In this document: in pieces, positions 50,736 through 58,170 of the stretch
Layout: each line of letters opens with the position of its first letter
Numbering within the stretch: the stretch's first letter is position 1
Notes under the pieces: generated by a model
What the model saw: the letters and a program-made list of their open reading frames with translations, nothing else
Databases searched by the model: none
What the model was told of the DNA's origin: nothing
Made by a program: the position numbers and the translations under genes
Source of the DNA: Streptomyces corallincola
Lineage (GTDB): Bacteria > Actinomycetota > Actinomycetes > Streptomycetales > Streptomycetaceae
Length of the DNA stretch: 64,000 nucleotides
Direction: 5' to 3'
NCBI RefSeq assembly: GCF_019104725.1
Contig: NZ_JAHRXF010000002.1
Span: forward strand, 62,001-126,000

Positions 50736-52931
50736 GTGACAGCAGCAACGCACTCCCCCCTCTTCCCGCGCGTCCCGGACTCGGCCGACGCGGTGCTCGA
50801 CGGGCTCGACCCCGAGCAGCGCGAGGTGGCCACCGCCCTGCGCGGCCCGGTGTGCGTGCTGGCCGGAGCGGGCACCGGCAAGACCCGCGCCATCACCCAC
50901 CGCATCGCCTACGGCGTCCGCGCGGGCGTGCTCCAGCCCTCCAGCGTGCTCGCCGTCACCTTCACCAACCGGGCCGCCGGTGAGATGCGCGGACGGCTCC
51001 GCCAGCTCGGCGCGCAGGGCGTGCAGGCCCGTACGTTCCACTCGGCCGCACTGCGCCAGCTCCAGTTCTTCTGGCCGAAGGCCGTCGGCGGCTCGCTGCC
51101 CCGGCTGGTGGACCGCAAGATCCAGCTCGTCGCGGAGGCCGCCACCGGCTGCGGGCTGCGGCTGGATCGGGGCGAGCTGCGGGACGCCACCGCCGAGATC
51201 GAGTGGTGCAAGGTCACCCAGACCGTGCCCGCCGACTATCCGTACGCGGCTGCGAAGGCGGGCCGCGAGACCCCGCGCGACCCGGCCGAGATCGCGCACC
51301 TCTACACGGCCTACGAGGACCTGAAACGCGACCGCGCCGTCATCGACTTCGAGGACGTGCTGCTGCTCACCGTCGCCGTCCTCCAGGACCGCCAGGACAT
51401 CGCCGACCAGGTACGCGCCCAGTACCAGCACTTCGTGGTGGACGAGTACCAGGACGTCAGCCCGCTCCAGCAGCGGCTGCTGGAGCTGTGGCTGGGGGAC
51501 CGGGACAGCCTCTGCGTCGTCGGGGACGCCAGCCAGACGATCTACTCGTTCACGGGCGCAACCCCGGACCACCTCCTCGACTTCCGGCACCGCCACCCCG
51601 GCGCCACCGTCGTCAAGCTGGTCCGCGACTACCGCTCCACCCCCGAGGTGGTCCGGCTCGCCAACGGACTGCTCGCCCGTGCCAGCGGCCGGGCCGCCGA
51701 CCACCGCCTCGAACTGGTCTCCCAGCGTCCGGCGGGCCCCGACCCCGTCCACACCGCCTACACCGACGAGCCCGCCGAGGCCGAGGGCGCCGCCCGCCGC
51801 ATCCGCGAGCTGATCGACGCCGGGGTGCCCGCCGCAGAGATCGCCGTGCTGTTCCGCACCAACTCCCAGTCCGAGACGTACGAACAGGCCCTCTCCGACG
51901 CGGGCGTCCCCTACCAGCTCCGGGGCGCGGAGCGCTTCTTCGACCGGCCCGAGGTGCGCAAGGCGGGGGTCGCGCTGCGCGGCGCCGCCCGCTTCGGCGG
52001 CAACGACTCCCTGCTGGACGACGTGATCGACCTGCCCTCCCAGGTGCGGGCCGTGCTCTCCGGCGAGGGCTGGACCCCGCAGCCCCCGGCGGGCTCCGGC
52101 GCGGTCCGGGAACGCTGGGAGTCCCTGGCCGCCCTGGTCAACCTCGCCCGCGACTTCGCCGCCGCCCACCCCGGTGCCACCCTGGCCGACCTCGTGGCCG
52201 AGCTGGACGAGCGGGCGAACGCCCAGCACGCGCCGACCGTCCAGGGCGTCACCCTCGCCTCGCTGCACGCGGCCAAGGGGCTGGAGTGGGACGCGGTGTT
52301 CCTCGTCGGTGTCGCCGAGGGCATGATCCCGATCAGCTACGCCAAAACTGACGAGCAGATCGAGGAGGAACGCCGACTGCTCTACGTCGGTGTCACCCGC
52401 GCGAGGGAACGGCTCCACCTCTCCTGGGCGCTGTCCCGCAGCCCCGGCGGGCGCCCCGGCCGCCGCCCCAGCCGCTTCCTGGACGGCCTGCGCCCCGGCT
52501 CCTCCGCCGCCACCGGCCGCACCGGCGGCGCGGCGGCCGGTGGCGTCGAACGGGGCACCCTCACCGCCCCCGCTGCCCCGCCGCGCCGCGTCCAGCGCAC
52601 CCCCGCGCGCTGCCGGGTCTGCGGGCGCAGCCTCACCGACGCGGGCGAGATGAAGCTGATGCGCTGCGCCGACTGCCCCTCCGACATGGACGAGGGGCTG
52701 TACGAGCGGCTGCGCGCCTGGCGTGCCGTGCAGGCCCGGCGCAGCGGCCAGCCGGACTTCTGCGTCTTCACCGACCGCACCCTCATGGCCATCGCCGAGG
52801 CCCGGCCCGACGACCCCGCCGGACTCTCCCGCATCCCCGGTGTCCGCAGCCGCAAGCTCCAGCGCTACGGAGCCGATGTTTTGGCCATCTGTGCAGGTCA
52901 AGACGTTGCGGAGGAGGGTGCGGGGGACTGA
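50736..52931 (+). CDS. uvrD2: DNA helicase UvrD2
   Basis: A 731-residue superfamily 1 helicase. Motor motifs: Walker A LAGAGTGKTR near 43-52, VVDEYQDVSP near 235, SLHAAKGLEWD near 510. After the motor there is a Pro/Ala linker, a tetracysteine zinc module (CRVC near 627, CADC near 645) and an HRDC domain at about 660-725, the arrangement specific for UvrD2. In mycobacteria the zinc module can replace the HRDC domain for DNA unwinding. GTG start; the wblC promoter begins 13 bases after its stop. Confidence 0.93.
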   Translation: MTAATHSPLFPRVPDSADAVLDGLDPEQREVATALRGPVCVLAGAGTGKTRAITHRIAYGVRAGVLQPSSVLAVTFTNRAAGEMRGRLRQLGAQGVQARTFHSAALRQLQFFWPKAVGGSLPRLVDRKIQLVAEAATGCGLRLDRGELRDATAEIEWCKVTQTVPADYPYAAAKAGRETPRDPAEIAHLYTAYEDLKRDRAVIDFEDVLLLTVAVLQDRQDIADQVRAQYQHFVVDEYQDVSPLQQRLLELWLGDRDSLCVVGDASQTIYSFTGATPDHLLDFRHRHPGATVVKLVRDYRSTPEVVRLANGLLARASGRAADHRLELVSQRPAGPDPVHTAYTDEPAEAEGAARRIRELIDAGVPAAEIAVLFRTNSQSETYEQALSDAGVPYQLRGAERFFDRPEVRKAGVALRGAARFGGNDSLLDDVIDLPSQVRAVLSGEGWTPQPPAGSGAVRERWESLAALVNLARDFAAAHPGATLADLVAELDERANAQHAPTVQGVTLASLHAAKGLEWDAVFLVGVAEGMIPISYAKTDEQIEEERRLLYVGVTRARERLHLSWALSRSPGGRPGRRPSRFLDGLRPGSSAATGRTGGAAAGGVERGTLTAPAAPPRRVQRTPARCRVCGRSLTDAGEMKLMRCADCPSDMDEGLYERLRAWRAVQARRSGQPDFCVFTDRTLMAIAEARPDDPAGLSRIPGVRSRKLQRYGADVLAICAGQDVAEEGAGD

Positions 52932-52943
52932 TCGCAAGTCTTC

Positions 52944-52984
52944 GGAAAAATAGTTTGCGCATGCCCCGCGAATCCCCATAGGTT
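52944..52984 (+). promoter_or_regulatory. autoregulated WhiB7/WblC-type promoter
   Basis: The AT-rich element GGAAAAATAG (52944-52953) stands one base before a -35 box TTGCGC (52955-52960); TAGGTT (52979-52984) is the -10 with 18 bases between. A short AT-rich block just upstream of a weak -35 is the known hallmark of promoters activated by WhiB7/WblC with the housekeeping sigma factor, and the gene expressed here is wblC itself. The predicted transcription start is near 52991, about 600 bases before wblC. Confidence 0.8.
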
Positions 52985-53096
52985 CTAGGCACGGAAGCGG
53001 CGGCCTTCTCGAAGGCACCGAATCCGTGCTGTACTTGCACATCCGACGGACCGACGCATATCGGTCCCCCTAAGACGCCGAGAGGAGGCGAGTCCC

Positions 53097-53417
53097 GTGA
53101 TCAGCATCGAAGCCAGCATCATCAGCGCGGCCAAACTGACCGATTCCCCGACCGTCTCCCTGTGCGTTCCCGGCACTCCCGTCCCCGGCACCGGTCTGTC
53201 CGGTGTCAATGCCGCACGCTCGGCGTCCTCCATCGCTCCCGTGGCTCTTCTGGTCCGCGAAGGCGATGAGCGACCGACCTGGGCACCGGCAGCAGCAGAG
53301 GCACAGGCAACCGCCTATGCCTTCGCGGCGACCGGTGCCGGATTCCGGAAGCAGACGACGCAGCACCACCAGATGTGGGCCTTCCGTGGGCCAGAACCCT
53401 GGAGTGATCCAGCCTGA
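53097..53417 (+). CDS. upstream ORF in the wblC leader, 106 residues
   Basis: The product starts MISIEASIISAAKLTDSPTV and ends WAFRGPEPWSDPA; no domain is recognised. It has a strong ribosome site (GAGAGGAGG) before GTG 53097, so it must be well translated. It lies between the wblC promoter and a terminator, and its stop codon falls inside an alternative hairpin. Work on whiB7/wblC in actinobacteria describes regulation by an upstream ORF whose translation controls termination, and this frame fits that role. Its own peptide function, if any, is unknown. Codon use is less G/C-biased than in neighbours. Confidence 0.75.
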   Translation: MISIEASIISAAKLTDSPTVSLCVPGTPVPGTGLSGVNAARSASSIAPVALLVREGDERPTWAPAAAEAQATAYAFAATGAGFRKQTTQHHQMWAFRGPEPWSDPA

Positions 53418-53444
53418 TCGCCGATCAGGCAGGTGCCTCCAGGG
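53397..53444 (+). promoter_or_regulatory. putative antiterminator hairpin of the wblC leader
   Basis: CCCTGGAG (53397-53404) pairs perfectly with CTCCAGGG (53437-53444), enclosing a second perfect hairpin GCCTGATC-GCC-GATCAGGC (53412-53430). The outer stem uses 53441-53444, the first bases of the terminator left arm, so the two structures exclude each other. The upstream ORF stop codon (53415-53417) is inside the inner hairpin, so a ribosome finishing the ORF would melt it. Confidence 0.7.
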
Positions 53445-53483
53445 CCGCGGAACCCCATCCGGGAACCGCGGCCCTTCTGTTTG
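53441..53483 (+). terminator. intrinsic terminator in the wblC leader
   Basis: AGGGCCGCGG (53441-53450) pairs with CCGCGGCCCT (53466-53475); after a small internal loop three more C:G pairs form. A T-rich run TCTGTTTGT follows, rare in this genome and typical of a factor-independent terminator. It lies 110 bases before the wblC start, so transcription into wblC requires readthrough. Confidence 0.85.
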
Positions 53484-53593
53484 TCCCGAACAGGGACGGA
53501 CAGCACCGAGGCGCCTCGGGACAACAGAAGAATCGGTATCAAAGCCGCCTCCCGGTCAACCGGCCGGACCTGAGAAGACGAGGAACACCACCC

Positions 53594-53959
53594 GTGCAAC
53601 TCCAGACGCACGCCCCGTCCGTACCGCCCTCACCCACGCTCCCGCCCGGCTCCACGGAGGACCCCGCCTTGACCCCCCTGACCGCGCTCTCCGCGCTCGA
53701 CGACGCCATCGAGAACCTCGGCGTACCCGTCCCCTGCCGCGCCTACGACCCCGAGGTCTTCTTCGCCGAGTCCCCGGCCGACGTCGAGTACGCCAAGTCC
53801 CTCTGCCGCACCTGCCCGCTGATGGAGGCGTGCCTCGCCGGTGCCAAGGAGCGGCGCGAGCCGTGGGGTGTCTGGGGCGGCGAGCTGTTCGTCCAGGGTG
53901 TCGTCGTCGCCCGGAAGCGGCCCCGTGGCCGTCCGCGCAAGAACCCGGTCACCGCATGA
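53594..53959 (+). CDS. wblC: WhiB-like antibiotic-response regulator WblC (WhiB7)
   Basis: A 121-residue iron-sulfur regulator that binds the housekeeping sigma factor and activates intrinsic antibiotic resistance genes. The four cluster cysteines are C48, C71, C74 and C80; GVWGGE is at 92-97, and the C-terminal AT-hook RKRPRGRPRK at about 107-116 distinguishes WhiB7/WblC from other WhiB proteins. The N-terminal 30 residues are Pro-rich. GTG start with GAGGAA upstream. The gene follows uvrD2 as in mycobacteria, and its own AT-rich promoter and attenuator leader precede it. Confidence 0.95.
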   Translation: MQLQTHAPSVPPSPTLPPGSTEDPALTPLTALSALDDAIENLGVPVPCRAYDPEVFFAESPADVEYAKSLCRTCPLMEACLAGAKERREPWGVWGGELFVQGVVVARKRPRGRPRKNPVTA

Positions 53960-54279
53960 ACATCACCGGAACGATCGACCGCCCCCTCACGCACGACCCC
54001 AAGAAGCAGGCCCCGATGAAGCCGTCCGCCCACGAGCCCCTCCGCTCAGCGACCACAGACTCCAGCAGCAACCGCGCGACCGCCTCGCGCCAGAACAGGA
54101 CCCGAGAGATGCAACTCATCCCAGAAGCCCTGGCCCGTGCCCATATGCACGCCCAGCTGCACCACGCCGAGCGGGAGCGCCGGGCCATGCGCCTGGCCAC
54201 CGCCCGGCGGATGCAGCGCCGTGCCGAGCGCGCCTCGCTGCGCGCCCGCCGCGCGCTGGCGATGGCCGTCATGCAGTAA
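53956..54279 (+). CDS. basic hypothetical protein coupled to wblC, 107 residues
   Basis: The ATG overlaps the wblC stop (ATGA), so the two are co-translated. The first half is polar and disordered; the second half (from MQLIPEALARAHMHAQLHHA) is a single long Arg/Ala-rich helix with ERERRAMRLATARRMQRR, a likely nucleic-acid or ribosome-binding helix. Translation might instead start at the internal ATG 54110, giving 56 residues. Third positions are G/C-rich throughout, supporting coding. A terminator follows. No family was recognised. Confidence 0.6.
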   Translation: MNITGTIDRPLTHDPKKQAPMKPSAHEPLRSATTDSSSNRATASRQNRTREMQLIPEALARAHMHAQLHHAERERRAMRLATARRMQRRAERASLRARRALAMAVMQ

Positions 54280-54333
54280 CCCGCTTCCACCGAAGCGGTG
54301 ACCTCCCACGGCTGGGGAGGCGAACCATTCCAC

Positions 54334-54365
54334 GGGGGCCGGTCCGGCAGAACGGACCGGCCCCC
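54334..54365. terminator. terminator of the wblC transcript
   Basis: A perfect 13-bp stem (GGGGGCCGGTCCG at 54334-54346 with 54353-54365) and loop GCAGAA, 55 bases after the last gene of the wblC unit and between convergent transcription units. Confidence 0.85.
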
Positions 54366-54451
54366 GCCGCATGCCCGGCGCCCTGTCCGCACCCCTGGCC
54401 GGTCACCCCCGGCCGGTTGGCGGCGGCGGGCCGAGGGGGCGGGTCGGGAGC

Positions 54452-54495
54452 GGTCCGTCAGCGATCGGTCAGCGATCGGTCAGCGGTCCGTCAGC
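54452..54495. repeat. four tandem 11-bp repeats
   Basis: Four head-to-tail copies with the order GGTCCGTCAGC, GATCGGTCAGC, GATCGGTCAGC, GGTCCGTCAGC. They end 12 bases before the stop of the ABC1 kinase gene in the convergent intergenic region. The outer copies are identical to each other, as are the inner two. Confidence 0.8.
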
Positions 54496-54507
54496 GGCGG
54501 CGCGTGC

Positions 54508-55917
54508 TCACGCCTCCGCCGCCGCTTCCGGTTCCCGGTCGTCCTCCTCCGGACCGTCCTCCTCCAGGCCGTCCGGCTCCTCGTCCAGCGGGGCGAAGCC
54601 CGGCAGCCACTCCTCCAGCTCATCGCGCAGCCGCACCGTCGCGCCGAGCTGGCACAGCACACCGATCGTGCTCAGCGTGACCCGGTGGATCAGCAGATAG
54701 GCGGGCGGCAGGTTCAGCCGCTTGCCGAGCTGGTAGGCGGGGGAGCGGGGGTCCGCGATCCGGGCGGCCTGACCGCGCATCCAGGACCGGGTGAACGTGA
54801 ACTCCTCCACCCGCGCCGGTTCGATGATCGGCAGCAGATAGTCGAGTACGGCGTCCGGGTCCAGCTCCATGTCGTCCTTGACGAAGCCCTCCTCGCACAG
54901 CAGCTCGTACACCGACTCCGCCTCGCCGTCCAGCGTCATCCGCAGCGAGTGGCCGATCGGCTCGGGCAGCCCGCCGGGCAGCCGGTCCACCGTGCCGAAG
55001 TCCAGCACCCCGAGCCGCCAGTCGTCGTCCCCGCCGGGACCGCCCGGCAGCAGCCGGAAGTTGCCCGGATGCGGGTCGGCGTGCAGCAGACCGGTGCGCG
55101 CCGGACCGGAGAACAGGAAGCGGGCCAGCAGCTGCCCCGCCCGGTCCCGCTGCTCGGGCGTACCGTCCGCGATCACCTCCGACAGCGGGACGCCGTCGAT
55201 CCACTCCGTCACCAGCACCTGCTCGCACTGGTGCACCACCGCCGGGACCAGCACGTCCGGATCGTCCGCGAACTCCAGCGCGTGCGCCTCCTGGGAACTC
55301 GCCTCCAGCGCGTAGTCCAGCTCCTCGGAGACCCGGTCGCGCATCTCCGCGATCAGCGGCTTGATGTCCATACCGGGGATCAGCGGACCCAACAGCCGAG
55401 CGAACCGGCTCAGTTGGTTCAGGTCCGAGAGCAGGGCCTCACCGGCGCCCGGATACTGCACCTTCACCGCGACCGCGCGGCCGTCGTGCCACACCGCCCG
55501 GTGCACCTGCCCGATCGAGGCCGCCGCCGCGGGCCGGTCGTCGAACTCGACGAACAGCTCCTGCCAGTCCTCGCCCAGCCGCTCCGCGAGCACCCGGTGC
55601 ACCGTGCTCGTCGGCATCGGCGGCGCCGCCTCCTGGAGCTTGGTCAGCGCCACCCGGTACGGCCCCGCCACCTCCTCGGGAAGGGCCGACTCGAAGACGG
55701 AGAGCGCCTGCCCGAACTTCATGGCGCCCCCCTTCAACTCGCCGAGCACCTTGAACAACTGCTCCGCCGTGCGCTGCTGCAGCTCTCTGCCGACGATCTC
55801 CGCGGACTCGCCCACGATGCGCTTGCCCAGCCCCCACGTGGCCCGGCCCGCGAAGCCGAGCGGGAGCGCGGCGAGCTTGGCGGTACGGGTGACCGCCTTG
55901 CGGGGAAGATCAGACAT
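54508..55917 (-). CDS. ABC1/AarF (UbiB-like) atypical kinase
   Basis: A 469-residue protein of the ABC1 atypical kinase family. It has the KxGQ motif (GGAMKFGQALSVFES), the Ala-rich nucleotide loop AAAASIGQVHRAVW, the Lys of AVKVQYPG, the catalytic HADPHPGNF and LDFGTVDRL (DFG). A C-terminal acidic tail (LDEEPDGLEEDGPEEDD) is added. No C-terminal membrane helices are obvious. The ATG at 55917 has GGAGGG upstream and overlaps the upstream E1-like gene by eight bases. The mycobacterial counterpart beside whiB7 (remembered as Rv3197) is linked to macrolide response. Confidence 0.9.
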   Translation of the reverse strand: MSDLPRKAVTRTAKLAALPLGFAGRATWGLGKRIVGESAEIVGRELQQRTAEQLFKVLGELKGGAMKFGQALSVFESALPEEVAGPYRVALTKLQEAAPPMPTSTVHRVLAERLGEDWQELFVEFDDRPAAAASIGQVHRAVWHDGRAVAVKVQYPGAGEALLSDLNQLSRFARLLGPLIPGMDIKPLIAEMRDRVSEELDYALEASSQEAHALEFADDPDVLVPAVVHQCEQVLVTEWIDGVPLSEVIADGTPEQRDRAGQLLARFLFSGPARTGLLHADPHPGNFRLLPGGPGGDDDWRLGVLDFGTVDRLPGGLPEPIGHSLRMTLDGEAESVYELLCEEGFVKDDMELDPDAVLDYLLPIIEPARVEEFTFTRSWMRGQAARIADPRSPAYQLGKRLNLPPAYLLIHRVTLSTIGVLCQLGATVRLRDELEEWLPGFAPLDEEPDGLEEDGPEEDDREPEAAAEA

Positions 55918-57124
55918 GCGCCCTCCAGGTCCCATTCGGCCGCGTCGGCACCGTCTCGGTTCCGTGCTCCGCCGACGGCCGTCGCACCGCCATTGTCGCG
56001 CGTGCCTCCCCCTCGGCGGAGGAGTGTTCCGCCGTGACTCTCTCCACAGCGCCGCACCCGCACTCCGGATGAGGCCGCACGGGCCGGGAACGCCAGCCCA
56101 GACCGGGCAGCGACGCCTCCCAGCGGGCGTTCGCCACCGACGGCGCGCCGCCGTCCAGGAAGGCCAGGGCGTGCGCGGCGGCGAGCCCCGCGACCGCCGT
56201 GGCGAGCGCCAGATCGCAGGCGCCCACCCGGCGCGCCCGGCCGCCGCGCCACTGGGCCACCAGCCGGGGCCAGACCGGATCACGGTCCGCGCGGCCGTGG
56301 TGCAGGCACCGCGCGCACGCCGTGGCCCCCGGTACCACCAGCGGCCCCACCACTCCGGTGCCCTCCACCACCCCCGCGTACAGATGAGGTGTGCCCGAGG
56401 CCATCAGCGGCTCCGCGGTGACCGGGTCCGGGGCGTGCACGGCGACGTCGTCCCGCGGGGCGACGATCACCAGCGCGTGGCTCTCCTCGCGGGCGGCGTG
56501 CCGTACGGCGACGGTGGTGCGCCGGGGGCGGCCGGGCGCGGCCCGCCGCACCGCCGCCCGCGCGGCCGTCTCCCGGCGCTCGCGCAGCGCGTCGGCCGAC
56601 AGGCCGCCCGGCGCCACGTCCCACGGCTCCACCCGGCCCACGTCCCGCACATCCACCTCGCCCACCCCCGCCCCCGCGAGGACCGAGGCCAGCACCGCGC
56701 CCACCCGGCCCGCACCGCGCACCTGGACCCGCAGCGCACCCCGCGCGGCCAGCAGGGCGAGGGCATCGCCGGGCCCCGACGTGGTCAGCGACAGCGAGGC
56801 GAGGTCGGGCCGCAGCCGTTCCAGCACGTCCGCCCGCTCGCGCAGCGCGTCCGCCGCCGGACCGCCGCCCCGCGCGTCGTCCAGCAGCCCCGCCCCGGCC
56901 AACCCCGCCACCAGCGCGTCCACCTGCCCGTCCGACAAGTCCATCCGGCGGCCCTCCTCCCGCAGCAGCGGCAGCCCCCGCGTGCCGTTGAGCAGGTCCA
57001 GGAAGCTGCCCGACGCGGTGTCCATCGGGCCCACGGTCATCGCGTGCGCGGGCGTCATCCCGAACTGCACCGTGTTGAGGTCGCGCCAGCCGCGCCGCAG
57101 CGCCGGTTTCACCATCGGATGCAT
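55910..57124 (-). CDS. E1-like ThiF-family protein, cyclodehydratase-related
   Basis: A 404-residue protein. The N-terminal 100 residues (RRGWRDLNTVQFGMTPAHAM onward) resemble the peptide-clamp part of azole-forming cyclodehydratase partner proteins, and the rest is an E1-like domain: VRGAGRVGAVLASVLAGAGV near 131 replaces the usual GxGGxG nucleotide loop, and zinc cysteines occur as CARC (near 271) and CGC (near 353). There is no precursor peptide, YcaO or dehydrogenase gene nearby. It is coupled to the ABC1 kinase gene by an eight-base overlap, so the two probably act together. ATG at 57124 with GGGGGA upstream. The 251-base gap beyond it shows no further gene. Confidence 0.78.
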   Translation of the reverse strand: MHPMVKPALRRGWRDLNTVQFGMTPAHAMTVGPMDTASGSFLDLLNGTRGLPLLREEGRRMDLSDGQVDALVAGLAGAGLLDDARGGGPAADALRERADVLERLRPDLASLSLTTSGPGDALALLAARGALRVQVRGAGRVGAVLASVLAGAGVGEVDVRDVGRVEPWDVAPGGLSADALRERRETAARAAVRRAAPGRPRRTTVAVRHAAREESHALVIVAPRDDVAVHAPDPVTAEPLMASGTPHLYAGVVEGTGVVGPLVVPGATACARCLHHGRADRDPVWPRLVAQWRGGRARRVGACDLALATAVAGLAAAHALAFLDGGAPSVANARWEASLPGLGWRSRPVRPHPECGCGAVERVTAEHSSAEGEARATMAVRRPSAEHGTETVPTRPNGTWRAHV

Positions 57125-57375
57125 GGCAGGGTCCCCCTGATTCCGTACGGGTTCGTGCTTGCCGGTCCGGACGGCCGTTCGGCACGCCGGGATTCCGGCG
57201 GGACCGGTCACGCCCCGCCGACGTCCCTCAGCATGCCGCCCGCCGCGAAAGGGCGTCGCCGGTTGTCCACAGGCACGGGATGATCGTCGTACGAATGCCG
57301 CGCATGGCGGTCCCGTGCCTCGCCGAACGGTTCCCCGCCCGGGACTTCCGACCCTCCAGCGGGTAACGTCGGGGC

Positions 57376-57984
57376 GTGCCCGCCGATCCCCTGCACCGCG
57401 CCGGAAAACCACAGCGCAGCGCGTCGAGTCAGCCCCCGAGTGGCTCGGGAACCAGCGCGATCGAGGTCCGCAGGAGTACCCGGCGCCGCCGGACCGTCTC
57501 CGCGTACCGCGAGGGCGACCGCACGATCGTGCTGATCCCCGCCCGGATGTCCAAGGCGGAGGAGAAGCGCTGGGTGACGGTCATGCTCGACCGGCTCGCC
57601 GCCCAGGAGAGCCGGCGAAAACTGGGCGACAGCGACCTGGGCGAACGCGCCGGGCGGCTGTCCGCGCAGTTCTTCGGCGGCCGGGCCCGCCCCGCCTCGG
57701 TCCGCTGGGTCACCAACCAGAACACCCGCTGGGGCTCGTGCACCCCGGCCGAGGGCAGCATCCGCCTCTCCCACCGGCTCCAGGCCATGCCGGAGTACGT
57801 CGTGGACTACGTGCTCTGCCACGAGCTGGCCCATCTGCTGGTGCCCGGCCACGGACCGGACTTCTGGAAGCTGCTGGAGTCGTACCCGCGCACCGAGCGG
57901 GCCCGCGGCTACCTGGAGGGCGTCGCGGCGGCCGAACGGCTCCCCGGCGCGGCGGACGCGGCGGAGGCGTCGGAGGAGGAGTAG
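57376..57984 (+). CDS. YgjP/SprT-type zinc metallopeptidase
   Basis: A 202-residue protein of the M48-like YgjP (WLM) group. The zinc site is LCHELAHLLVPGHGPDFWKL (HExxH plus downstream His), and the preceding NQNTRWGSCTPAEGSIRLSH is the family's RWGSC block. The N-terminal 30 residues are Ser/Arg-rich and probably disordered. Substrate unknown; some relatives act in DNA-protein crosslink repair. GTG at 57376. A Glu-rich end (AEASEEE) closes the protein. Confidence 0.87.
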   Translation: MPADPLHRAGKPQRSASSQPPSGSGTSAIEVRRSTRRRRTVSAYREGDRTIVLIPARMSKAEEKRWVTVMLDRLAAQESRRKLGDSDLGERAGRLSAQFFGGRARPASVRWVTNQNTRWGSCTPAEGSIRLSHRLQAMPEYVVDYVLCHELAHLLVPGHGPDFWKLLESYPRTERARGYLEGVAAAERLPGAADAAEASEEE

Positions 57985-58170
57985 CGCCCGGCGCCCGAGG
58001 GAGGCACGGCGTCCGGAGGAGGCGCGGCGTCCCGAGGAGGCGCGGGCCCGCGCCCGTGCGTCTCACGGTCCTGTTCTGTACCGGCTCTGTACCGACCGCG
58101 TCCGTTGTCGGGGTTTGCGGTTAGCCTGGCGCGACGCAATCGCATTCGGGATGGGGGACGGTCGTAGCGT

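Noticed and set aside
55910..57124. Azole-peptide (TOMM) biosynthetic cluster
   Set aside because: Only an E1-like protein is present; no YcaO cyclodehydratase, oxidase, precursor peptide or exporter gene surrounds it.
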